A stretch of 64,000 bases of DNA, taken from assembly GCF_002150805.1 (NCBI RefSeq), contig NZ_MTBA01000004.1, positions 992,001 to 1,056,000 on the forward strand. Reading direction: 5' to 3'. The stretch is from Oceanospirillum sanctuarii (GTDB taxonomy: Bacteria; Pseudomonadota; Gammaproteobacteria; Pseudomonadales; Halomonadaceae). This document shows positions 1 through 7,334 of this stretch, in pieces. The notes beneath the pieces are model-generated. The model had not been told where the DNA came from, searched no databases, and was given only the letters and a program-made list of their open reading frames with translations. A program made the position numbers and the translations under genes. Positions within the stretch are counted from its first letter, which is position 1. The number at the start of each line of letters is the position of its first letter.

Positions 1-509
1 ACCGCAAGATCCAGAGGCTCTTCAAACAGATCGTAGCGTTCAACTCCCTGCATTTCATCCAGCCAGGGCAGAATCAGCAGATCCAACTTACCCTCATTCA
101 GCTCACGCATCAGCACCTTGGTCTGCTTCTCATGCAGGTAGAAATTGACCTTCGGCAGACGTTCGTTCAGAGGTTCCATCACATGAGGCAGCAGATAGGG
201 TGCTAACGTCGGAATCATGCCCATGTGCAGATCACCGGCAAGGGGATCCAATAGGGTGCGGGCGGTCTCTTCAAACACCTGAGCGGCACTGAGCACGTTA
301 CGTGCTTCTTTCACCAATTGTTCGCCCGCTGGCGTTAACATGACATTTCTGCGGTGTCGCTCAACAAGCTGCAGGCCCAGCTGCTCTTCCAGCTTCATAA
401 TCTGGCCACTTAATGTCGGCTGGCTGACAAAGCAGGCTTCAGCCGCCTTACCAAAGTGCTTGAAGCGATCAATCGCATCCAGATATTCCAGATCCCGCAG
501 CTTTACCAT
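1..509 (-). CDS. oxyR: OxyR-type LysR-family regulator (5' part, cut by window edge)
   Basis: The reverse strand encodes the first 169 codons of a LysR-family transcription factor; the rest lies outside the window. An N-terminal winged helix-turn-helix (about residues 1-60, with FGKAAEACFVSQPTLSGQI) is followed by the start of the effector domain. The run GMIPTLAPYLLPHVMEPLN closely resembles the OxyR segment after the linker, and YLHEKQT and GKLDLLIL also fit OxyR. OxyR senses hydrogen peroxide through a cysteine pair further downstream, which cannot be checked here. The start is ATG 509 with AAGGG eight bases upstream. Other LysR members remain possible, but OxyR is by far the best fit. Confidence 0.78.
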   Translation of the reverse strand, partial: MVKLRDLEYLDAIDRFKHFGKAAEACFVSQPTLSGQIMKLEEQLGLQLVERHRRNVMLTPAGEQLVKEARNVLSAAQVFEETARTLLDPLAGDLHMGMIPTLAPYLLPHVMEPLNERLPKVNFYLHEKQTKVLMRELNEGKLDLLILPWLDEMQGVERYDLFEEPLDLA

Positions 510-658
510 AGATACACCCTTTTAATATTCCGAAATCCTACAAGGTTTTACCTATGCTAGGACGGCTCCTTGATCACCGCAAGGGGATTTCATCTTAACT
601 ACCTGCTAATAGATACAAAAAATAACCATCTAATAAAATTCAAACGCTTGAAATAAAA

Positions 659-672
659 GTGATACAGATCAA
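659..672. promoter_or_regulatory. FNR/Anr-like box
   Basis: GTGAT-ACAG-ATCAA matches the FNR consensus TTGATNNNNATCAA at nine of ten defined positions. It lies in the AT-rich region between the divergent oxyR-like gene and the small ORF at 805, about 140 bases before the latter. Single sites of this quality can occur by chance, so regulation is an inference. Confidence 0.35.
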
Positions 673-804
673 AATACCGCAGCGCAAAAGTTACACAAGA
701 TGACACACCAATAACAATACAAAATAAAAGGTTATTTGGCATGTCATCTGCAGAGCATTAAATGGATACCAGAAATGCTTACCAACTAATCAGTAGGGAT
801 ACAG

Positions 805-1035
805 ATGAATTCAGGTTTAATGATAGTGAAAATGGCAAAGCCAGTTAAAAATACAGATGTGGCCGAGATCTCTGTTTTCAGAAAAAAACAGTGTCTGGAC
901 AAGAAGTTAGAACACTCTCTGCAGCTTGAGGCAGCCATGGTTGAACTGCAACAGGAGTTCCGTAACCGTAGTCAGCGTATTTCTCAGCACGTTGGCCGTC
1001 TGGGTCAGCTTTTGGGCGTTAAACACGTCGCCTGA
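805..1035 (+). CDS. small hypothetical protein, 76 aa
   Basis: I do not recognise this protein. It is basic, with a predicted helical middle (about residues 30-60, LEHSLQLEAAMVELQQEF) and a C-terminus ending in RISQHVGRLGQLLGVKHVA, which could be an amphipathic helix. There is no signal peptide or membrane segment. ATG 805 follows a weak GGGAT motif; ATG 820 and ATG 829 are alternatives in the same frame. It is not shadowed by another gene and sits alone between the oxyR-like gene and the structured region before putA. Support is only an open frame with reasonable codon use and helical character. Confidence 0.5.
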   Translation: MNSGLMIVKMAKPVKNTDVAEISVFRKKQCLDKKLEHSLQLEAAMVELQQEFRNRSQRISQHVGRLGQLLGVKHVA

Positions 1036-1204
1036 ACTGTTTTAGGGCAAAAACCTTCCTCATCAATCCGGCTTGCCCGCAGAATGATCCTTGCAAGGAT
1101 CAGCACCGATCATTCTGAAGCCACGACAGAGAATAGACTCTCCAAACAAAGACTTCACCAGATGTCAGCCGGGTAAACAAAGCGCACAGCAAAAAATTCC
1201 GGGC

Positions 1205-1233
1205 AAAAAAAAGCCCCGGTTAAAAACCGGGGC
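1205..1233 (-). terminator. Rho-independent terminator
   Basis: Perfect nine-base-pair stem GCCCCGGTT/AACCGGGGC with a three-base loop, followed on the minus strand by eight T. It has no protein gene directly upstream on that strand. Confidence 0.75.
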
Positions 1234-1385
1234 GACTCTCCGAATAACGGAAAAGCTCCACAAAAATTTGTGGCATCCACCAACGAGGGTTTGGGGATAG
1301 ACAAGTACAAACAACAATTCCAACGAACGGTCTGTATCTCATTACCTTGGGAAGAAACGAGATACATCTAAAAGTGAGAAGATTG
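1205..1385 (-). ncRNA. candidate small RNA ending at a strong terminator
   Basis: Read on the minus strand this segment contains, in order, a hairpin closed by GTATCTCG/TGAGATAC, a perfect CCACAAA-TTTTTGTGG type stem, a purine-rich linker with several GGA motifs, and a GC-rich stem followed by eight T residues. A separate Rho-independent terminator lies about 400 bases after the putA terminator, with no gene in between, which implies its own transcript. The 5' end is a guess. It does not match any small RNA family I can recall (not 6S, Spot 42, RNase P or SRP RNA). Confidence 0.35.
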
Positions 1386-1577
1386 CATCTTGCGACACTA
1401 TCTCAACACCCTTAGTTAAAGCTGGGCAGACCCGTCGGCACACGAACGGCCCTGCCCAAAAGGGTTTTACGAAACATCCGATCCTGCCGGTTGATCCGCT
1501 AACACCTGATTACAGGTGCTTCGATTAAGACGCTGAAACCACGAACGCCTTAATGCTCAAAACTTTGCTCAATAACA

Positions 1578-1638
1578 CTTTGATCATCAGTGCTCTGCTA
1601 ATCAGCCAAACAACACCGCAGAACACTCATGATCAAAG
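1578..1638. repeat. long imperfect inverted repeat
   Basis: Arms 1578-1598 and 1618-1638 pair at 19 of 21 positions around a 19-base loop. The right arm touches the putA terminator stem, so the two structures compete for a few bases. It lies in the putA 3' region on the minus strand; function unknown. Confidence 0.7.
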
Positions 1639-1667
1639 ACTCACCGGCTATAAACCGGCGAGTCTTT
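1635..1667 (-). terminator. terminator of putA, possibly bidirectional
   Basis: Stem AAAGACTC.CCGG/CCGG.GAGTCTTT with a seven-base loop twelve bases after the putA stop codon. It carries A and T runs on both flanks, so it could act in either direction. Confidence 0.7.
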
Positions 1668-1678
1668 AAAGCTAACGC

Positions 1679-4600
1679 TTAGTTAGTGGATGCGATCAGG
1701 CTGGCGTTACCGCCCGCTGCCGTTGTATCCACACACAGGTGACGCTCGTGTACGAAACGCTCCGGCAGGTGTGCTTCGGTCAGCAGTGGCAGCAGAACAC
1801 CATCGCGTTTTGCCAGCACTTCACGGTAAGCCTTCAGCACGTCTGCTGCCGCGTTACTGGCGATAGCATCAATACCGGTCAGGCCTGCCAGAACGGAAGC
1901 GTCAACTGCACCATCCAGACCGACAATCGGCAGGCCGGCAGAAGCCAGCTGATCGGCCAGTGCTTTAACGCCCGGCGCAACCACGACAACACGGTTACCC
2001 TGAGCCAGAGCCACAGCCGCCTGTTGAGTAGCGCTGTCCAGATCAGGACCTGCACACAGCACCAGACCACGGGCGTGGAAGCTCAGACGGTTCAGCTCAC
2101 CGGTCGGCCCCGGCATTTCGCGGGTAACCAGCAGAGCAGAATTCACATGAGCGGCCAGTGCACCCAGTTGCTGCTCAACCTCTTTCGTTGCCTGAGCCGC
2201 TTCTTTAACGGTCAGTTTCAGCGCGCTGTTGATTGCGTCCTGCAGCTGAGCTTCAGCCACCAGATCACCCTGCAGAGCTTCGCCGCGATTCTCGCCTGCA
2301 ATATGCTTAAAGCGACGAACATACAGCGGGCCACCGGCTTTAGGACCAGTACCGGACAGACCTTCACCACCGAACGGCTGAGAACCAACGATTGCGCCGA
2401 TCTGGTTACGGTTCACGTAGCAATTGCCCACGTGTACACGCTCGGTCACATAGTCGATACGGGAATCCATACGGGTATGCAGACCAAAGGTCAGGCCGTA
2501 ACCGCGACCGTTGATATCCGCAATCACCTGATCCAGCTCGCTGGCTTCAAAGGTGCAAACGTGCAGCACAGGACCGAAGATCTCTTCTTCCATCTCGTTG
2601 ATGCTGTCCAGCTTGATCACAGTAGGCGGAACAAAAGTACCGGTTGTTGGCACTTCATAAGTTTTCAGGCAGCGACCCTGCTCTTTAAACTTGTTGATGT
2701 GCGCCATGATCTTGTCCTGAGCCAACTTGTCGATCACAGGACCTACATCGGTGCTGATCAGCCATGGGTTACCCACGGCCAGTTCATCCATAGCGCCGTA
2801 CAGCATCTCCAGCAGGTGACCGGCGATATCTTTCTGCACATAAAGCACACGCAGTGCAGAACAACGCTGACCAGCACTCTGGAAAGATGAAGCCAGAACA
2901 TCACGAATCACCTGCTCAGGCAGAGCGGTAGAGTCCACGATCATGGCGTTCATACCACCGGTTTCAGCGATCAGAGGCGCTTCCGGAGACATGCTTGCTG
3001 CCATAGAACGGTTGATATGCTGAGCAGTAGCGGTAGAACCGGTGAAACACACACCGTTGATGCGAGCATCAGAAGTCAGCGCCGCGCCCACAACCGCACC
3101 GGCACCCGGCAGCAGCTGAATCACATCTTTCGGGATACCCGCTTCGTGCATCAGTTCAACCGCACGAGCCGCCATCAGAACTGTTTGCTCGGCTGGTTTC
3201 GCCAGCACAGCATTACCTGCAGCCAACGCCGCACAGATCTGACCGGCAAAAATCGCCAGCGGGAAGTTCCACGGAGAGATACAGGTGATCAGGCCACGAG
3301 CCGTGCCATCTTCATTGTGCAGTTCCGCTTCATTCGGGTAGTAAAGTGCGAAATCCACTGCTTCACGGATCTCGGCGATACCATCCAGCAGAGATTTACC
3401 CGCTTCACGGGTTGCCAGAGCAAACAGCTCACCGGCGTTCGCTTCCATCAGGTCTGCAAACTTACGAATACGCGCACCACGCTCTTCAACGGACAGGGCT
3501 TCCCAGGCTTTCTGACCTGCCTGAGCTGCAGCAATAGCGGTTTCGATATCTTTTTCAGACGCTTCCACAACCTGACCGACAACATCCTGATGGTTTGCCG
3601 GGTTGATCACGGTTTTGGTGCCAGCACCTTCAACATCACCGGCAATCATAGGCGCAGCCTGCCAGTTGTGGTTCAGGTACTCTCCACGCTCTTTGTCCAG
3701 CTGCTCAACAGTACGGATATCAGTGATATCCCAGCCTTTGGCGTTACGGCGCTTGTCACCATAGATATCCGCAGAACGGGTGATCACAGGGTTAGGAATA
3801 CTGTCCAGAGCCAGTACCGCATCGAACGGATCACGGGCGATCTGCTCAGGAGCAATAGAGGTGTCAACGATCTGGTTTACAAAGGAGCTGTTCGCGCCGT
3901 TTTCCAGCAGACGACGAACCAGATACGCCAGCAGATCCTGGTGCGCACCAACAGGTGCGTAGATACGGCAGCGAACTTTGTTTTCCTGCACAACCACATC
4001 GTGCAGAGATTCGCCCATACCGTGCAGACGCTGGAATTCAAACTTATCCAGATCGTCCGCCAGATTCATAATCGCCGCGACAGAGTGCGCGTTGTGGGTC
4101 GCAAACTGTGGGTAGATGCGGTCGGTCATTTTCAGCAGCTTAGTCGCGCAGGAAACGTAAGACACATCGGTGTTCACCTTACGGGTGAATACCGGGAAGC
4201 CTTCCAGACCCATAACCTGTGCGCGTTTGATCTCAGCATCCCAGTACGCGCCTTTCACCAGACGTACCATGATCTTACGATCCAGCTTCTCAGCGGTGGC
4301 ATACAGCCAGTCCAGCACGAAAGGTGCGCGCGGGCCGAAGGCCTGAACCACGATACCGAAGCCATCCCAGCCTGCCAGCTCAGGACGCGCCAGGACCGCT
4401 TCAATCACATCCAGAGACAGATCCAGGCGGTCTGCTTCTTCCGCATCAATGTTGAAGCCCATGTTGGCTTCTTTCGCCATCAGCGCCAGTTGGAAGGTAC
4501 GCTCAACCAGAACGTCCATAACGCTGTCGTATTTACCGAATTCATAACGTGGGTGCAGCGCAGACAGCTTAACGGAGATACCCGGATTCTTACGGATATC

Positions 4601-5323
4601 ATCAAATTTGCAGCTTGGGGTCAGTTTATTGATCGCATCAGCGTAAGCACGGTGATAACGCAGCGCATCGGCATCAGTACGTGCCGCTTCACCCAGCATA
4701 TCGTAGGAGTAGGTGTAACCGCGGGATTGCTGTTTCTTACCGTTTTTGGTCGCTTCTTCAATGGTGCGGCCCAGTACAAACTGACGGCCCAGCTCTTTCA
4801 TCGCCTGCTTAACCGCCGTACGGACAACCGGCTCGCCCAGACGCTTGATCATAGCGCGCAGGGTGTTGGTCAGGCCTTTCTCGTCAGTCGGTGCAATCAG
4901 CTTACCGGTAACCATCAGGCCCCAGGTAGAGGTGTTAATCAGTGCAGATTCAGACTGACCCAGGTGCTCCTGCCATTTTCCGGGAACAATTTTATCTTCG
5001 ATCAGTTCATCAATCGTTTCAGCATCCGGCACACGCAGCAGCGCTTCTGCCAGACACATCAGGGCGATACCCTCTTTAGTGGTCAGGCCATATTCCGCCA
5101 GAAAGTTTTCCATCATCGAAGGCTTTGCAGACGTACGAACGCGGGTAATCAGCTTCGCCGCTTCGTTAGAGATCTGCTGTCGTGTCTCGGCAGACAAGCC
5201 TGCCATCTCAACCAATGCATTAACCGAACGGGTTTCATCTGCCAGATAGTGATCACGGATCGCATCTCGGATTGCGGTCGTGTTCGCAGCGGCATTTGTT
5301 GTAGTCTTCATTGCCTGAGTCAT
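1679..5323 (-). CDS. putA: bifunctional proline dehydrogenase / glutamate-semialdehyde dehydrogenase
   Basis: Oxidises proline to glutamate: an N-terminal FAD-dependent proline dehydrogenase barrel (about residues 90-490, with GISVKLSALHPRYE, FATHNAH and RIYAPVGAHQDLLAYL) passes its product to a C-terminal NAD-dependent aldehyde dehydrogenase (about 560-1020). The general base E787 (ETGGMNA) and nucleophile C821 (SAGQRCSALR) are present, as is the conserved tail AAGGNASLIAS. With 1214 residues it is shorter than trifunctional enterobacterial PutA (about 1320) and lacks the N-terminal ribbon-helix-helix, so it should not bind DNA. ATG 5323 was chosen because AAAGGTG stands five bases before it; a start 13 codons earlier has no ribosome site. 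The divergent Lrp-family gene at 5607 is the likely regulator. Confidence 0.96.
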   Translation of the reverse strand: MTQAMKTTTNAAANTTAIRDAIRDHYLADETRSVNALVEMAGLSAETRQQISNEAAKLITRVRTSAKPSMMENFLAEYGLTTKEGIALMCLAEALLRVPDAETIDELIEDKIVPGKWQEHLGQSESALINTSTWGLMVTGKLIAPTDEKGLTNTLRAMIKRLGEPVVRTAVKQAMKELGRQFVLGRTIEEATKNGKKQQSRGYTYSYDMLGEAARTDADALRYHRAYADAINKLTPSCKFDDIRKNPGISVKLSALHPRYEFGKYDSVMDVLVERTFQLALMAKEANMGFNIDAEEADRLDLSLDVIEAVLARPELAGWDGFGIVVQAFGPRAPFVLDWLYATAEKLDRKIMVRLVKGAYWDAEIKRAQVMGLEGFPVFTRKVNTDVSYVSCATKLLKMTDRIYPQFATHNAHSVAAIMNLADDLDKFEFQRLHGMGESLHDVVVQENKVRCRIYAPVGAHQDLLAYLVRRLLENGANSSFVNQIVDTSIAPEQIARDPFDAVLALDSIPNPVITRSADIYGDKRRNAKGWDITDIRTVEQLDKERGEYLNHNWQAAPMIAGDVEGAGTKTVINPANHQDVVGQVVEASEKDIETAIAAAQAGQKAWEALSVEERGARIRKFADLMEANAGELFALATREAGKSLLDGIAEIREAVDFALYYPNEAELHNEDGTARGLITCISPWNFPLAIFAGQICAALAAGNAVLAKPAEQTVLMAARAVELMHEAGIPKDVIQLLPGAGAVVGAALTSDARINGVCFTGSTATAQHINRSMAASMSPEAPLIAETGGMNAMIVDSTALPEQVIRDVLASSFQSAGQRCSALRVLYVQKDIAGHLLEMLYGAMDELAVGNPWLISTDVGPVIDKLAQDKIMAHINKFKEQGRCLKTYEVPTTGTFVPPTVIKLDSINEMEEEIFGPVLHVCTFEASELDQVIADINGRGYGLTFGLHTRMDSRIDYVTERVHVGNCYVNRNQIGAIVGSQPFGGEGLSGTGPKAGGPLYVRRFKHIAGENRGEALQGDLVAEAQLQDAINSALKLTVKEAAQATKEVEQQLGALAAHVNSALLVTREMPGPTGELNRLSFHARGLVLCAGPDLDSATQQAAVALAQGNRVVVVAPGVKALADQLASAGLPIVGLDGAVDASVLAGLTGIDAIASNAAADVLKAYREVLAKRDGVLLPLLTEAHLPERFVHERHLCVDTTAAGGNASLIASTN

Positions 5324-5606
5324 ATCGACACCTTTCGTTATTGTGGAAACATAGGCGAGCATTCTAGCTTTAGCCCTATAGCCTTTTTCCCTATATTTTT
5401 TTCATTTTTAGATTTCTGTTTTATTTTTTTGCCCTAAAATCAGTGAATAGTTAAAAAAAATATTCCATAAATAGAGATTTTACCTATACACTAAAAACAC
5501 CCCTGCTAAAGGCCTATTTCATAACGAAAAATGGACACAAGCAGAGTCTCAATAAACTGTCGGTTGGCACTTCGCTAACCTCTGTCTTCTATCAGGTGTC
5601 ATTAAA

Positions 5607-6083
5607 ATGAAACGCACAGATGATCTGGATCGCATCGACCACGCCATTCTTCGCGAACTGCAGAAAAATGCCCGCCTGACGGTAACAGAGCTAGCTTCAA
5701 GGGTAGGACTCTCTAAAACACCTTGCCAGTTACGCATGAAAAAGCTGGAGGAACAGGGCTTTATTCTGGGTTACGTTGCACTGGTAAATCAGAAACGCTT
5801 AGGGGTAAATCACATCGCCTTTGTGCAAGTAAAGCTGAGCGATACCAAAACCAAAGCACTGGATGCCTTTAATGAAGCGGTACGTCAGATTCCGGAAGTG
5901 GAGCAGTGCCACATGATTGCGGCAGGCTTTGACTACCTGCTGAAAGTACGTACCACTGGCATGGAAGACTATCGTAAGGTTCTGGGCGAACAGATCTCGA
6001 CCCTGCCTTACGTGCTGCAGACCAGTACCTACGCAGTTATGGAAAGCGTGAAGGATATTGAATCGCACCTGCTCAACCCCTGA
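5607..6083 (+). CDS. Lrp/AsnC-family regulator, probable proline-responsive activator of putA
   Basis: A 158-residue Lrp-type regulator: N-terminal helix-turn-helix (DRIDHAILRELQKNARLTV, ELASRVGLSKTPCQLRMKKL) and C-terminal RAM effector domain with the ECHMIAAGFDYLLKV-type core (here EQCHMIAAGFDYLLKV). Divergent Lrp-type genes beside putA are known as PutR in alphaproteobacteria and PutA there likewise lacks the DNA-binding domain, so a role as proline sensor is a well supported inference. The shared 280-base spacer is AT-rich with repeated CCTATA and ACCTATA motifs, suitable for Lrp wrapping. Start ATG 5607 follows AGGTG with a good spacing. Confidence 0.9.
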   Translation: MKRTDDLDRIDHAILRELQKNARLTVTELASRVGLSKTPCQLRMKKLEEQGFILGYVALVNQKRLGVNHIAFVQVKLSDTKTKALDAFNEAVRQIPEVEQCHMIAAGFDYLLKVRTTGMEDYRKVLGEQISTLPYVLQTSTYAVMESVKDIESHLLNP

Positions 6084-6206
6084 TATCACTGGGCGATCAG
6101 CAAATCTGACCAAATCTATAAAAAAAACAGGGTTATCCCTAATACCTATTCTGCTTACATAGATTTACAATGCCCCCGCGATTCAATATCCCCGCGAGGC
6201 TTTATC

Positions 6207-7178
6207 ATGTCCTTCTGGCAGATCTCACCATCATCCGCTGCTTCCGTGTCTTTTTCTGCGCCTGAAAAACACCCTTCATACGCTCTGCGACTGCTGCAAA
6301 TCAGCCTGCTTCTGGTGTCCCTGGTGCTTTCTACGGAAGCGGGAGCCAACTTTGATAAAGGGATGCGCTTCTACGATCAGGAGCTGTACACCCACGCCTT
6401 GAATACCTTTCTGAAAGCGGCTGAAAAAGGCGATGCCAGAGCCCAGCTCATGGCCGGTCGTCTGTATGAAGATGGTCGCGGTGGTGACTATGATCCGGCT
6501 CAGGCTCATGTCTGGTATCAGAAAGCTGCGGATCAGGGGCTGGCTGAAGGTCAGTATCTGCTGGGGATGCAATATCTGGAGCGCGGCGACCTGCCCCGCC
6601 ATCAGGTAGATGCCATCGGCTGGATCAGGAAGGCTGCGGAACAGGGTCTGACCGAAGCTGAGTTCCAGCTGGGACTCATGTACAAACAAGGTGCGGGAAC
6701 CGGCACCAGCTTTCAAAAAGCGGAAAAATGGTTCTACAAGGCAGCTCTTAAAGGTCACGCCGATGCCCAGTACCAACTGGCACTGCTGGCAGAAGATGGT
6801 GCCGGTGCCAAACAGAACTATCGTGCCGCTCTGAACTGGCACACCCAAGCCGCCAAGCAGGGTCATGCCGAAGCTGCTCTGGCTCTGGCTTATCTGCACT
6901 ATTACGGCCTTGGTACTCATATCGATATGGATCAGGCAGCACAATGGCTACAGAAGGCTGCAGATTCCGGCATTTTAGTCGCCCAGTATAATCTGGCGGT
7001 GATGTACGAAGGTTATCCCCGCCTGAAGCCTAACCTGACTGCTTCGCTAAAGTGGTACAAGTCAGCCTGCGAGGGTGGTTACTCCCGCGCCTGCGATGGC
7101 TACCGCAAGATGGAAAAGGTTCATCATGAACGGCTTGAAGGTGCGCTGGAAGGCACACTGGAAACCGCTGAATACTGA
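6207..7178 (+). CDS. Sel1-repeat (TPR-like) exported or membrane-anchored protein
   Basis: A 323-residue protein with a hydrophobic segment at about residues 28-46 ending in a possible signal cleavage region (STEAGA), then six to seven Sel1 repeats from about residue 58 to 300. Each repeat shows the A.WY.KAA..G...A...L..MY..G pattern, for example AHVWYQKAADQGLAEGQYLLG and ALNWHTQAAKQGHAEAALALA. Sel1 proteins are scaffolds for protein-protein contacts, often in the periplasm; the partner is unknown. Start ATG 6207 has GAGG seven bases upstream. A hairpin at 7278 closes the transcript before the diguanylate cyclase gene. Confidence 0.85.
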   Translation: MSFWQISPSSAASVSFSAPEKHPSYALRLLQISLLLVSLVLSTEAGANFDKGMRFYDQELYTHALNTFLKAAEKGDARAQLMAGRLYEDGRGGDYDPAQAHVWYQKAADQGLAEGQYLLGMQYLERGDLPRHQVDAIGWIRKAAEQGLTEAEFQLGLMYKQGAGTGTSFQKAEKWFYKAALKGHADAQYQLALLAEDGAGAKQNYRAALNWHTQAAKQGHAEAALALAYLHYYGLGTHIDMDQAAQWLQKAADSGILVAQYNLAVMYEGYPRLKPNLTASLKWYKSACEGGYSRACDGYRKMEKVHHERLEGALEGTLETAEY

Positions 7179-7277
7179 TTCATCCCAGATCTGAAAAACG
7201 AACAACAGTGCGGCAGGATGCCCTGCACTGAATCCCAGCCCGCTCCGATTCCCCGGAGTCCGCTGCCGATGCAACAG

Positions 7278-7306
7278 AAAGCCGGTGATATTGACTCACC
7301 GGCTTT
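7278..7306 (+). terminator. hairpin terminator after Sel1 gene
   Basis: Perfect 11-base-pair stem AAAGCCGGTGA/TCACCGGCTTT with a seven-base loop and a short T run. It lies 100 bases after the Sel1 stop and 29 bases before the next start. Confidence 0.6.
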
Positions 7307-7334
7307 CGTTCTCCGAGTGCAAAAGGAGTGCTCC

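Larger units (their letters stand above)
1036..1678. other. 643-base non-coding stretch rich in inverted repeats
   Basis: No convincing gene is present. The stretch holds a palindrome at 1083-1098, a strong minus-strand terminator at 1205-1233, hairpins within 1240-1380, a stem built of GGGCAG/CTGCCC around 1426-1460, CACCTG-ATTA-CAGGTG near 1503-1518, a long imperfect inverted repeat at 1578-1638 and the putA terminator at 1635-1667. This density of structure is unusual for a spacer and suggests one or more small RNAs or a structured 3' UTR. Confidence 0.6.

Noticed and set aside
1155-1367. 70-codon minus-strand frame in the spacer after putA
   Set aside because: It runs through a strong terminator stem, has no ribosome site and an improbable composition.
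1469-1491. Possible repeat shared with the sufB-sufC spacer (CGAAACATCC)
   Set aside because: Only ten bases in common, within what chance allows over 64 kb on two strands.
1481-1499. Short sequence resembling the 5' end of archaeal 16S rRNA (CCTGCCGGTTGATCC)
   Set aside because: Only about 15 bases match, with no further rRNA sequence on either side; chance resemblance.
1036-1678. Array-like arrangement of hairpins, considered as CRISPR or attC sites
   Set aside because: The stems differ in sequence and spacing; no direct repeats or spacers and no cas or integrase gene.
1739-2890. 383-codon open frame antisense to the 3' half of putA
   Set aside because: Same shadow composition, no ribosome site, no family likeness.
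3017-5437. 806-codon open frame antisense to putA
   Set aside because: It lies wholly opposite a strongly conserved gene, its translation is rich in Arg, Gln, His and Phe as expected of a shadow frame, and it resembles no protein family.
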